This document shows positions 52,051 through 60,850 of a DNA stretch of 64,000 nt, piece after piece. Where the stretch lies: positions 1 to 64,000 of IMG/VR virus record IMGVR_UViG_3300032323_001868. One strand, given 5' to 3'. The stretch's first letter is position 1. The number at the start of each line of letters is the position of its first letter. A model generated the notes under the pieces. The model made no database searches, was not told where the DNA came from, and saw only the letters and a list, made by a program, of their open reading frames with translations. Both the position numbers and the translations under genes were made by a program. This stretch comes from a virus.

Positions 52051-52736
52051 AGTACACCATTATGAAAGTAAATGATCGTGCTATAGAAAACATAAAGCAC
52101 AATCACAATGTATTAAAAAGTTTTGATTACATAGATGATATCAACTTTTTTAATGGAAATACTGAAAATGGCTTTAATGTGTTAAATAATATGGGTATTA
52201 GGCTAGATACATGGCACCCATATGATGGAAGATTAACTGACCCACTTCCAGGAGAATACGGAGTTTGGGTAAGCACTATTAACTTATGGAAATATATTGT
52301 TGATAATAGTATAGAAACTCTATTAGTATTGGAAGACGATATAATTTTGCAAGAAAATTTTTTAGAAAATTTAAATTTATGCTTAAATGATTTGCCAAAA
52401 AACTTTGATTTTTTATCTTTATATTATTTTCAAGGTCAAAACGAAGAATCAGAAATGGTTAACATTGGATCTGAGTTTATTCAAAAATCTAATAACCAGT
52501 ATTCAGCAGCCCAAGCGATGATATATTCTTATGTTGGAGCAAAAAAACTTCTTAAGTTAATAAATAGAAAAGGCATGGAGTATACAAATGATTGTTTTAT
52601 TTATAGACAGTCTTTAGAAGGACTAGTAAATGGGTATTCCATTAAAGGACAAAATGATTTATTTTTAACACATTCTCACAAACAAATAGAGTCAATTATA
52701 GATCCAACAAACTTTAGAAACACAGAGGATGTCTAA
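52047..52736 (+). CDS. GT25-like glycosyltransferase
   Basis: 229 aa. PYDGRLTDPLPGEYGVWVSTINLWKYI and LLVLEDDIILQENFL fit GT25 (G-x-GC--SH---w and LEDD). It is related in outline to 13490-14113 but has lost the Cys-Ser-His start motif. GT25 includes collagen hydroxylysine galactosyltransferases. Overlaps the previous gene by 4 bp. Confidence 0.78.
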   Translation: MKYTIMKVNDRAIENIKHNHNVLKSFDYIDDINFFNGNTENGFNVLNNMGIRLDTWHPYDGRLTDPLPGEYGVWVSTINLWKYIVDNSIETLLVLEDDIILQENFLENLNLCLNDLPKNFDFLSLYYFQGQNEESEMVNIGSEFIQKSNNQYSAAQAMIYSYVGAKKLLKLINRKGMEYTNDCFIYRQSLEGLVNGYSIKGQNDLFLTHSHKQIESIIDPTNFRNTEDV

Positions 52737-53569
52737 TGAATATAACTTTTATAAGTTTTGCAAGCAATTCTTGGAAAAATTCTTTTACCAGAATTAAATC
52801 GCAAATAGATGGATTGGAAATTTTTTCAAATATTGTTTTATTTGATGAGCATATGTTAAAAAATAAAACCAATTTTTATGAAGAAAATAAAACCATATTC
52901 AATGTTTTTCCAAAAGCGTATGGTGGCGGAATATGGAAGCCATACATAATAGAAAAGTGTTTTGAAATTTATCCTGAAACAGATCTATTCTTTTATTCAG
53001 ATAGTGGAAATGAATTTTTTTTTAATGCAGAAAATAAAAATAGATTTAATCAATACACAGAAAAAGCAATAAGAGATTCATTTTTAGCATTTCGTGGCCC
53101 AGTTTTAGAAAATAAGTACAGCCACTGTTCTGTAATTAATGAAATTTATCCTAATGCAAAAGACACAAAGCAGTTCAATTCTGGAACATTGTTTATAAAA
53201 AACAATAAAGTTGGAAAAAAAATAATTGAAGATTGGAAATATTTTTGTATAAAAGATAACTATAGGTTAATTTTGTGTGAAGAAAAATGCTGTGATGATT
53301 TTTATACAAACATATATGATCAATCTATTCTTTCTTGTATATTAAAAAAATATAACATAGAAGGAATTCAAGACGAATGTGATTGGTTTTTAAGTCCCCC
53401 AATGTCTAAAGAAAAAAATATAAAAAAAATACAGGGGTATCCAATTTTTAATGCTAGGAACCCATACAAATACTCTATAATTGATAAATGTTTAAAATAC
53501 CACGACGGAGTTAAGTGTGTTCATTTTGACAACGATAAGTATTGCGAAGACACAGTTATTTTGAGATAA
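52736..53569 (+). CDS. Putative glycosyltransferase (GT-A-like, WKPY type)
   Basis: 277 aa. ITFISFASNSW...KAYGGGIWKPYIIEKCFEIYPETDLFFYSDSGNEF carries the G-IWKPY-I and D-x-G motifs of a poorly characterised GT-A group in glycan clusters. KQFNSGTLFIKNNK and YDQSILSCILKKY match its later blocks. Donor and acceptor unknown. Confidence 0.7.
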   Translation: MNITFISFASNSWKNSFTRIKSQIDGLEIFSNIVLFDEHMLKNKTNFYEENKTIFNVFPKAYGGGIWKPYIIEKCFEIYPETDLFFYSDSGNEFFFNAENKNRFNQYTEKAIRDSFLAFRGPVLENKYSHCSVINEIYPNAKDTKQFNSGTLFIKNNKVGKKIIEDWKYFCIKDNYRLILCEEKCCDDFYTNIYDQSILSCILKKYNIEGIQDECDWFLSPPMSKEKNIKKIQGYPIFNARNPYKYSIIDKCLKYHDGVKCVHFDNDKYCEDTVILR

Positions 53570-53578
53570 GGATAAATA

Positions 53579-54259
53579 GTGATAGAAAAAATTGTTTATG
53601 ATTTTGGTGCACACAATGGAAGCAATATTCCATACTATCTTGCTATATTTGATAAAGTTATTGCAGTAGAGGCAAACCCAACACTATCTAATGAAATTGT
53701 TAACAAGTTTAAGAACGAAATAGACAGCAATAGGCTGGTTGTTTTAAACAATGTCATATCATTAAAATCAGAAATGGTTGATTTCTATATACATGAGCAC
53801 AACTCTGTTCTTAGTCAATTTCCAGTTCCAAGTGACATTGAAAATTTTAAAAAAATTTATATTGAATCAAAAACCCCATCAGAAATTATAAATACGTATG
53901 GTGATCCAGAATATGTTAAAATAGATGTAGAGCATACAGATGCAGAGATTCTTAAAGATTTATTTATAAATAAAATATTTCCAAGGTATATTTCTGCAGA
54001 AGTTCACGATGTTACTGTTTTTAGCCTACTAACCTCATCTAACGTGTATAACAGTTATAAAATTTTAGATGGAAAAAGTATTAGCAGCATTTATGAAAAC
54101 ATAAACATAAATGAAAAAAAATATAGTTTTCCATTTCATTCAGCAGGACCAATGTTTGAAGACATAAAGTCTCCAGAACTAAATAAAGAACAATTGTTTT
54201 ATTTACTTGCAGAAGAAAGGTTGGGGTGGAAAGACATTCATGCCAAGAGGTCATACTAA
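53579..54259 (+). CDS. FkbM-like methyltransferase
   Basis: 226 aa with GTG start after GGATAA. VYDFGAHNGSNIPYYLAIFDKVIAVEANP (motifs I and II), DPEYVKIDVEHTDAEILKDLF and YISAEVHD match FkbM enzymes. Probably O-methylates a sugar made by the cassette. Confidence 0.8.
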   Translation: MIEKIVYDFGAHNGSNIPYYLAIFDKVIAVEANPTLSNEIVNKFKNEIDSNRLVVLNNVISLKSEMVDFYIHEHNSVLSQFPVPSDIENFKKIYIESKTPSEIINTYGDPEYVKIDVEHTDAEILKDLFINKIFPRYISAEVHDVTVFSLLTSSNVYNSYKILDGKSISSIYENININEKKYSFPFHSAGPMFEDIKSPELNKEQLFYLLAEERLGWKDIHAKRSY

Positions 54260-54260
54260 A

Positions 54261-55166
54261 ATGACACTATCGCTTGTTACTGGTGGTGCAGGGTTTATTG
54301 GGTCTAACTTAGTAGATAAGTTGATTGAATTAGGACATAGGGTTATTGCTATAGACAATGAATCTTCAGAATGCCATGATCAATTTTATTGGAACGAAAA
54401 GGCACAAAATTACAAGTATGATATCTGTGACTACGACTTGATTGCTCCACTATTTGATAAAGTTGATTATGTTTTTCATCTGGCTTCAGATGCAAGAATT
54501 CAGCCAGCAATTGTTAATCCTAAAAAATCTATTGAGTCAAACATTTTAGGTACAACAAATGTAATAGAACTTTCTAGAAAAAATAACATAAAAAGATTTA
54601 TTTATTCAAGTACATCTTCAGCATATGGCAAAAATAATACGGTACCAAATGTTGAGGATCAACATCCAGATCCTTTGACCCCGTATTCTTCTGCAAAAGT
54701 ATTTGGAGAACATCTTTGTAAAATATATAGTAGTTTATACAACCTAAACACAATATCCTTAAGGTATTTTAATGTTTATGGGAATAGACAACCACTTAAA
54801 GGCCAATACGCTCCAGTTGTTGGATTATTTTTAAGGCAAAGAATAGAGGGGGTTCCACTAACAATTGTTGGGGATGGAGAGCAAAAAAGAGATTTTACTC
54901 ATATATCAGATGTTGTAAATGCAAACATTATTGCAGCAATACAGTACTTGCCCGATTCTTGCTACGGTCAAGTTTACAACATAGGAACTGGCAAAAACTA
55001 TTCAATTAATCAGATTGCTGGTTCTATCTCTAGCCTAGTAAAGTTTGTGCCAGAAAGGCCAGGAGAATCCCGTATTACTCTTGCAAATAATGATAAGGCA
55101 AAGGAAATTTTTGGGTGGTACCCAACAGTAGACCTGTTAGACTGGATATACAAACAAAATCATTAA
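54261..55166 (+). CDS. NAD-dependent epimerase/dehydratase (extended SDR)
   Basis: 301 aa from ATG 54261, where the Rossmann start MTLSLVTGGAGFIGSNLVDK begins (in-frame ATG 54240 is inside the previous gene). TGGAGFIG (7-14), IDNESS (acidic), VFHLAS, Ser/Thr118-120, Tyr142-x3-Lys146, RYFNVYG and GDGEQKRDFTHI-DV identify a UDP-hexose 4-epimerase-type enzyme. It supplies sugar nucleotides to the neighbouring transferases. Confidence 0.88.
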   Translation: MTLSLVTGGAGFIGSNLVDKLIELGHRVIAIDNESSECHDQFYWNEKAQNYKYDICDYDLIAPLFDKVDYVFHLASDARIQPAIVNPKKSIESNILGTTNVIELSRKNNIKRFIYSSTSSAYGKNNTVPNVEDQHPDPLTPYSSAKVFGEHLCKIYSSLYNLNTISLRYFNVYGNRQPLKGQYAPVVGLFLRQRIEGVPLTIVGDGEQKRDFTHISDVVNANIIAAIQYLPDSCYGQVYNIGTGKNYSINQIAGSISSLVKFVPERPGESRITLANNDKAKEIFGWYPTVDLLDWIYKQNH

Positions 55167-55179
55167 CAGTATAAATCCA

Positions 55180-55188
55180 TGATATAAT
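55180..55188 (+). promoter_or_regulatory. Extended -10, leaderless start at 55195
   Basis: TGA plus TATAAT, 6 nt (TCATAC) before the ATG. Confidence 0.72.
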
Positions 55189-55194
55189 TCATAC

Positions 55195-55641
55195 ATGGCA
55201 CAAGTATCAATTCCAACGGTAAAGACCAAGTTCGAGACTGGGGACCGCCCAAGTCAGCAAGATTACATCGATTTAATCGATACCACTGCGGGACAAGCAA
55301 CCAACCTTGGCTCTTTCGGTAATAACGAAAACACAATCAGCGATATTACAAACGTAACTGTTTTTGATAACTTTGATGCAACACAGTGGAGAATGGTGAA
55401 GTACATCATCTCCATAGCAAAGACTTCTGCTGGCGATAATAAGTTCTACGCCACAGAGATGACCATCCTTGTTGACGGAGAAGATGTTTCTGTCAGCGAG
55501 TATGGAACTATAGACACCGATGGGAATATTGGCACCATTAGCGTCTCCAGGGTTAGTAACACGGTTGCCCTCACTGTTACACCAGCCCAAGGAATAACCC
55601 CTATCACCCTACGTTATGCACGTATTGGGTTGAAGGCTTAA
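55195..55641 (+). CDS. Tail-fibre-associated protein (148 aa)
   Basis: The C-terminal 95 residues (TQWRMVKYIISIAKTSAGDNKFYATEMTILVDGEDVSVSEYGTIDTDG...VTPAQGITPITLRYARIGL) are a domain repeated at the end of the 788-aa fibre (55658). The N-terminus (PTVKTKFETGDRPSQQDYIDLIDTTA) is a common phage-fibre attachment segment. Leaderless. Confidence 0.7.
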   Translation: MAQVSIPTVKTKFETGDRPSQQDYIDLIDTTAGQATNLGSFGNNENTISDITNVTVFDNFDATQWRMVKYIISIAKTSAGDNKFYATEMTILVDGEDVSVSEYGTIDTDGNIGTISVSRVSNTVALTVTPAQGITPITLRYARIGLKA

Positions 55642-55657
55642 CTAAAGGAGATAAAAA

Positions 55658-58024
55658 ATGGCAACAGTCAACAAAGACTTTAAAATCAAGCATGGTCTTG
55701 TAGTTGAAGGTACAAAAGGTACAATCAACGGTGAAGACATTCTTACAAAAGCAGTAGCAGATCAAAATTACATTATTGGTCTTATTGGTGGTTCAGCAAC
55801 ACCAGACGCTGATCCAGACACAGTAGTACTTCGTGATGAAAATGCAGATTTCTCTGCAAACATGATTACTTCAGATCTTACTGGTGATGTTACTGGTCAA
55901 GTTTCAGATATTTCAAACCACGATACAGATGATCTTTCAGAAGGTACAACAAACAAGTATTACACAGATTCTCGTGTTAAGGATGTTCTTACAGGAGCAA
56001 CAAAGACAAATATCCAGATTACAAATGTTGCTGGAGAACTTATTATTACCGCTGAAAATGGCGTAGCAGATTCAGATACAGATGATCTCACAGAAGGTAC
56101 CACAAACAAGTACTTTACAGATACTCGTGCTAAGGATGCAGTCGCTGCAGCCCTTGGTGATGGTATTGAGTATACAAATGGATCTTTTGATGTACAGTTT
56201 AGCAATGGTATTACAATTGGTGGCGGTACAGGAAACGAACTTATTGTTGATCGCAATGAAGTAGACAACTGGTACGAAGCATCAGGTGCAGTATCAACAC
56301 ACAATGACCTTACAACTGGAGTACATGGTGTAACTGGCAATGTTGTTGGTACAACTGATACACAGGATCTCTCAAACAAGCGTTTCATTGATACAGTTTA
56401 CTTCACAGATGGAGTAACAATTAACAATGAAGCAGAAATCGCTGTTCGTGCAGAAAGCCATGACTTTGATGTTCAGGCTAACTACGGAGATCTTCACCTT
56501 AAGACAGTAGCAGCAGATTCTGATGTTCAGATTACATCAACATATGGAGATATTCTTCTTAATCCAAATGCTGCTGGAGGAAAGAAAGCATACTACGGCT
56601 CTGCTTCAGCAGAACATGAGATTGCAACTCACTCATATGTAGACAATGCAATTTCTGGTCTTGACTGGAAGAATGCAGCACATGTAAAGATTGATTCAAA
56701 TGTTAACAATCTTTCGGCTGCTGCTGGTACATACGATGGACATACCCTTACAACAGCAGATGCTGGACTTAGAGTACTTCTTGTAGGTCAAACAACAGAT
56801 TCACAAAATGGTATTTATACTATTTCTAATGTTGCAGGAGACGTAGTATTAACTCGTTCAACAGATGCCGATGCATTTGGAGAACTTCTTGGTGCAGCAA
56901 TATACATTGCAGAAGGTACACAGTACGGTGGAACCTCTTGGGTACAAAGCAATGCTTACTTAACTGATTTCTCAGGACAAAACTGGACACAGTTCTCAGG
57001 TCAAGGTTCTGTAACAGCAGGCGACGGAATCACAGTAGATGGTCTTCAAGTTTCAATTGACCGTACAACTGTTGATGACTGGTATGAGGCAGCAGGTGCA
57101 GTTTCAACTCACTCAGCACTCACAACTGGTGTTCATGGTGTATCTGGTGATGTTGTAGGAACTTCTGATTCTCAAACTCTTACAAATAAGTCAATTGATG
57201 CTTCAAGCAATACCCTTTCAAATATTGGTAACTCATCACTTACAAACTCATCAATTGATATCAATGGATACACAACATCACTTGGTGGTACTGTAGACCT
57301 TGATACTGATGATGTTTCTGAGACTGCATCAAACCAGTACTTTACAAACCAAAGAGCGCTTGATGCAACATCAGCAGCATACGACGCAACTGGTACAGCG
57401 CAAAATCTTATTTCTGCACTTAGTACAGATGATATTGAAGAGGGTGCAATTAACGAGTACTTTACAGATGCTCGTGCAGCCGCTGCAGCAGCAGCACTTT
57501 TGACCTCTGCAAATCAGACAAACATCTCAATCACAGGAACAGGTGCAGGACTTACTATCACCGCAGAAAACGGTGTAGCAGATTCTGATACTGATGATCT
57601 AACAGAAGGTACAAACAACCTATACTTCTCAGATCAGAGAGCAATTGATGCACTTCAGAATACAACACCAGTATTCTCAGCAGTTGATATTGACTCAGTT
57701 GCTAAGCAGATTGCAGCAACAGTTTCTGCCCCAACAGGTGGATCACAGATTACTGCTTATGAGTTTGCAAAGGCAGACTATCGTTCAGCAAAGTTCCTTA
57801 TAAAGACCGCATACGGGACACATACAGAACTTACAGAAGTTCTTCTTACACTTGATTCATCTGACAATATTGCAATCACAGAGTATGCAACTATTGGAAC
57901 AAATGGTTCATCAATGACTGTAACAGCAGACATTTATGGTCCAACAAACAACAATGTAAGACTTCGTGTAACACCCGTCAACAATGATTCAACAATCACT
58001 GTTTTCGGAACACTACTAGCATAA
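55658..58024 (+). CDS. Long repeat-rich tail fibre (788 aa)
   Basis: N-terminus MATVNKDFKIKHGLVVEGT is shared with 58042 and marks attachment. Repeats DTDDLTEGTTNKYFTD-RA-DA (at about 90, 140, 590, 645) and STH-DLTTGVHGV-G-VVGT-D-Q-L-NK (about 208 and 480) are typical trimeric fibre shafts. DYRSAKFLIKTAYGTHTELTEVLLTL...VTPVNNDSTITVFGTLLA is the terminal domain. Likely receptor-binding long fibre. Confidence 0.85.
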   Translation: MATVNKDFKIKHGLVVEGTKGTINGEDILTKAVADQNYIIGLIGGSATPDADPDTVVLRDENADFSANMITSDLTGDVTGQVSDISNHDTDDLSEGTTNKYYTDSRVKDVLTGATKTNIQITNVAGELIITAENGVADSDTDDLTEGTTNKYFTDTRAKDAVAAALGDGIEYTNGSFDVQFSNGITIGGGTGNELIVDRNEVDNWYEASGAVSTHNDLTTGVHGVTGNVVGTTDTQDLSNKRFIDTVYFTDGVTINNEAEIAVRAESHDFDVQANYGDLHLKTVAADSDVQITSTYGDILLNPNAAGGKKAYYGSASAEHEIATHSYVDNAISGLDWKNAAHVKIDSNVNNLSAAAGTYDGHTLTTADAGLRVLLVGQTTDSQNGIYTISNVAGDVVLTRSTDADAFGELLGAAIYIAEGTQYGGTSWVQSNAYLTDFSGQNWTQFSGQGSVTAGDGITVDGLQVSIDRTTVDDWYEAAGAVSTHSALTTGVHGVSGDVVGTSDSQTLTNKSIDASSNTLSNIGNSSLTNSSIDINGYTTSLGGTVDLDTDDVSETASNQYFTNQRALDATSAAYDATGTAQNLISALSTDDIEEGAINEYFTDARAAAAAAALLTSANQTNISITGTGAGLTITAENGVADSDTDDLTEGTNNLYFSDQRAIDALQNTTPVFSAVDIDSVAKQIAATVSAPTGGSQITAYEFAKADYRSAKFLIKTAYGTHTELTEVLLTLDSSDNIAITEYATIGTNGSSMTVTADIYGPTNNNVRLRVTPVNNDSTITVFGTLLA

Positions 58025-58041
58025 TTAACGAGGAGTAAGAG

Positions 58042-58494
58042 ATGGCAACAGTAGACAAAGACTTTAAAGTAAAGAATGGATTGGTCGTATCACTCGGCGG
58101 TTCATTTGGAGGAACAGTCACTGTTGCCACTCCTACCCTTGGAGATCATGCAGCCACTAAAGACTATGTAGATGCTCGTCCAGTATCAATACCTGTAGAC
58201 GATCTACCACCAGTCTCACCATCTAATGGAGACCTATGGTTTGATAGTGTTACCGAAAGAGTTCATGTTTATTACGCAAGCGAGTGGGTAGCCATTGCTA
58301 CACTTGCTGACTCAGAAGTTTTGAGGGATCACATTCATGATACTTCAATTGACGGCACAGGACTAATAGTAAGTACATTCGTTTCTGGTGGTTCATATGA
58401 CGAACCAGGAGTGCTTGTAAGTGCTGGAAGTTACAATACTACAACGTGGGAAGCAGTGTGGGACGGCGGATCGTCAATAGATAATTTTAATTAA
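58042..58494 (+). CDS. Tail-fibre-associated protein (150 aa)
   Basis: MATVDKDFKVKNGLVVSLGG (same N-terminus as 55658), then DLPPVSPSNGDLWFDSVTERVHVYYASEWVAIA, a phage-fibre module, and a C-terminal SAGSYNTTTWEAVWDGG box shared with 19543-19830. Shine-Dalgarno AACGAGGAG. Confidence 0.72.
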   Translation: MATVDKDFKVKNGLVVSLGGSFGGTVTVATPTLGDHAATKDYVDARPVSIPVDDLPPVSPSNGDLWFDSVTERVHVYYASEWVAIATLADSEVLRDHIHDTSIDGTGLIVSTFVSGGSYDEPGVLVSAGSYNTTTWEAVWDGGSSIDNFN

Positions 58495-58499
58495 TTATC

Positions 58500-58508
58500 T
58501 GTTATAAT
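58500..58508 (+). promoter_or_regulatory. Extended -10 promoter
   Basis: TGT plus TATAAT; leader with GGAGGAG before ATG 58539. Confidence 0.65.
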
Positions 58509-58538
58509 ATAGTTACTAATATACGGAGGAGTATATAA

Positions 58539-60689
58539 ATGGCAACAAGAATGCAACAGCGCAGAGGTACCGAAGCGCAATGGATTTCCACCAATAATGG
58601 AAACGGACCAGTACTTAATGCTGGTGAAATTGGTTTTGAAACAGACACCAATAGGTTTAAGATTGGTGATGGAGTAAACCACTGGGTAGACCTTAACTAC
58701 TTTGCTGACTCAGTTGAACTTGGTGGCAGCATCGATGACTATATTCCTCTAACACAAAAGGGTGCCAACAACGGTGTTGCAGAACTTGACAATACTGGCA
58801 AAATTCCTTCATCACAAATCCCAGCACTTGTAGGTTTAGATTCAGAAATTACAACTGCTGTTAACAATGCAGTTTCTGCATTGGTAGATGGAGCACCAGG
58901 CGCACTTAATACACTTAATGAACTTGCAGCAGCACTAAATGATGACGCAAATTTTGCTGCAACAGTTGCTACTGCTTTTGGAGACATTGACGCAGCGATT
59001 ACCCTTATTAATAATAACAAGGCTGAGACTTCTGCTGTTGCAGGATTAGCAGTTGATGCGGTAGCAGGAGCATTAACCGAAGGTTCAGGAATTGATATTA
59101 CTCATGATGCTCAAGGGGATATAATTACAATTGATGTTAAATCAACAATTGCAACAAAAACCTACTCAGATGATGCGGTATCAACCCATAATCAAGACAC
59201 CACAAATGTACACGGTATTGATGACACAGCAGTTCTTGTAACATTTAACGGAACACAGACAATTGCCAACAAGACTCTTAATGATCCAACAATTGTTGTA
59301 GATCCTTCAGGAGCAAATATTTCAATTTCATCAACTGAGTTGGGATATCTTAACGGAGTAACATCAAACATTCAAGATCAGTTAGATGATAAAGTATTGT
59401 CTGCAGATATTGCAGCAGCAGCACAGGATGCAGTTGGTGGATCTATTGGAACTGGCCTTGCATACGATACAAATACGAACATACTTTCTGTAGACCAAAC
59501 AGCAATTCAAATTCGTGTAGCAAATGTTTCAGATACCGAAATTGGATATCTTAACGGAGTTACTTCGGGAATCCAAACACAGTTGGATGCTAAGGCATCA
59601 GCAACTAGCCCAACAATTTCATCTTCTTTAACTTTAGATGGCACTGGAGACTTTACAATCTCAGCAGACGCAAACATTGTTTTTGATGCAGATACAGAGG
59701 TATATATTGGTTCTGCAGCATCTGGAAATGAAGTTGCAACAAAGTCATACGTAGACTCAGGGCTTTCAGATAAACTTGACTCAGCAACTGCAGCAACAAC
59801 ATATGCAGAACTCGATGGAGCAAACTTTACAGGTAACGTAGAAGTTGATGGAAATCTTGTAGTAGACGGAGACTTTACTGTAAATGGTACAAACTTCTCA
59901 GCATCTGCAACAACAATTACAATTGAAGATAACCTTGTACAACTTGCTCACCAAAATTCAGCAAACACAGTAGACCTTGGTCTTGTAGTTGCTTATAATG
60001 ATGGTGCAGCAAAGCATGCAGGTATCGTAAGAGACGTATCAGAGGCTAAATGGAAGTTGTTCAAGGGAGTTTCAACAGAACCTTCAACAGTCGTAGCATT
60101 TGGCGAAGGATCGCTTGACGACCTGCAAGTTGCGGGATTTGAAGCATCATCAGCAACTATTGGAGATGTATCAAATACAGAACTTCAGTACCTCAATGGT
60201 GTAACTTCAGCAATTCAGACACAGTTAAATGCTAAGGCACCAACTGCTGACCCAACATTTACTGGTACAGTATCTGGTGTAACAAAGGCTCATGTTGGTC
60301 TTGGTAACGTAGATAACACATCAGATGCTAACAAGCCAGTATCAACTGCAACACAGACAGCACTTGATGCTAAGGCAAACGCACTTGTTACAATCGATCC
60401 AGAGACTGCATCATATACTCTAATTCTTTCAAATCGTGAACAAATGGTTGAAATGAATGTCGGTTCTGCAAATACACTTACAGTTCCTACAAACTCAAGC
60501 GTAGCATTCCCAATCGGAACAAGAATCCACGTCGTTCAAACAGGCTCAGGACAAACCACAATTACCCCAGCATCTGGAGTAACTGTTAACGGTACACCTG
60601 GATTGAAGACAAGAGCACAGTGGTCTGCAGTAACTCTCGTAAAGCGAGGAACAGATACATGGGTTGCTTTCGGAGACTTGACAGCATAG
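58539..60689 (+). CDS. Long tail fibre with tropism-determinant-like N-terminus (716 aa)
   Basis: MATRMQQRRGTEAQWISTNNGNGPVLNAGEIGFETDTNRFKIGDGVNHWVDLNYF is the widespread Mtd-N/hyaluronidase-like phage fibre N-terminal domain. Repeats (L-YLNGVTS-IQTQLDAKA at about 264, 340 and 548) form the shaft, and VGLGNVDNTSDANKPVSTATQTALDAK is a common phage-fibre block. The end (TPASGVTVNGTPGLKTRAQWSAVTLVKRGTDTWVAFGDLTA) is a tip-like domain seen in many fibres. Confidence 0.87.
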   Translation: MATRMQQRRGTEAQWISTNNGNGPVLNAGEIGFETDTNRFKIGDGVNHWVDLNYFADSVELGGSIDDYIPLTQKGANNGVAELDNTGKIPSSQIPALVGLDSEITTAVNNAVSALVDGAPGALNTLNELAAALNDDANFAATVATAFGDIDAAITLINNNKAETSAVAGLAVDAVAGALTEGSGIDITHDAQGDIITIDVKSTIATKTYSDDAVSTHNQDTTNVHGIDDTAVLVTFNGTQTIANKTLNDPTIVVDPSGANISISSTELGYLNGVTSNIQDQLDDKVLSADIAAAAQDAVGGSIGTGLAYDTNTNILSVDQTAIQIRVANVSDTEIGYLNGVTSGIQTQLDAKASATSPTISSSLTLDGTGDFTISADANIVFDADTEVYIGSAASGNEVATKSYVDSGLSDKLDSATAATTYAELDGANFTGNVEVDGNLVVDGDFTVNGTNFSASATTITIEDNLVQLAHQNSANTVDLGLVVAYNDGAAKHAGIVRDVSEAKWKLFKGVSTEPSTVVAFGEGSLDDLQVAGFEASSATIGDVSNTELQYLNGVTSAIQTQLNAKAPTADPTFTGTVSGVTKAHVGLGNVDNTSDANKPVSTATQTALDAKANALVTIDPETASYTLILSNREQMVEMNVGSANTLTVPTNSSVAFPIGTRIHVVQTGSGQTTITPASGVTVNGTPGLKTRAQWSAVTLVKRGTDTWVAFGDLTA

Positions 60690-60710
60690 TACTTAATAAA
60701 AACAAAAGCA

Positions 60711-60733
60711 CTTAACCTAAAGTTAAGGTTAAG
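60711..60733 (+). other. Hairpin before the terminator
   Basis: CTTAACCT pairs with AGGTTAAG, 7-nt loop, just downstream of the fibre stop. It may protect the 3' end or regulate read-through. Confidence 0.5.
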
Positions 60734-60740
60734 AAGTTAA

Positions 60741-60766
60741 AACCCCGCATAACAGTGGGGTTTTTT
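60741..60766 (+). terminator. Rho-independent terminator
   Basis: AACCCC pairs with GGGGTT around GCATAACAGT, followed by a TTTTTT run. Ends the fibre operon. Confidence 0.9.
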
Positions 60767-60779
60767 CTTTTGAAATCTG

Positions 60780-60788
60780 TGATATACT
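60780..60788 (+). promoter_or_regulatory. Extended -10 promoter of the RNR gene
   Basis: TGA plus TATACT; leader of about 55 nt with GAAAGG before ATG 60851. Confidence 0.65.
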
Positions 60789-60850
60789 TAACACTACTTT
60801 GGAAATTGCAAAGTACTCAACTAATTTTTGCTATGAAAGGTAAATAATAA

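Noticed and set aside
55960-56388. Minus-strand frame of 142 codons inside the long fibre gene
   Set aside because: Shadow of the repeat-rich fibre sequence; no start signal.
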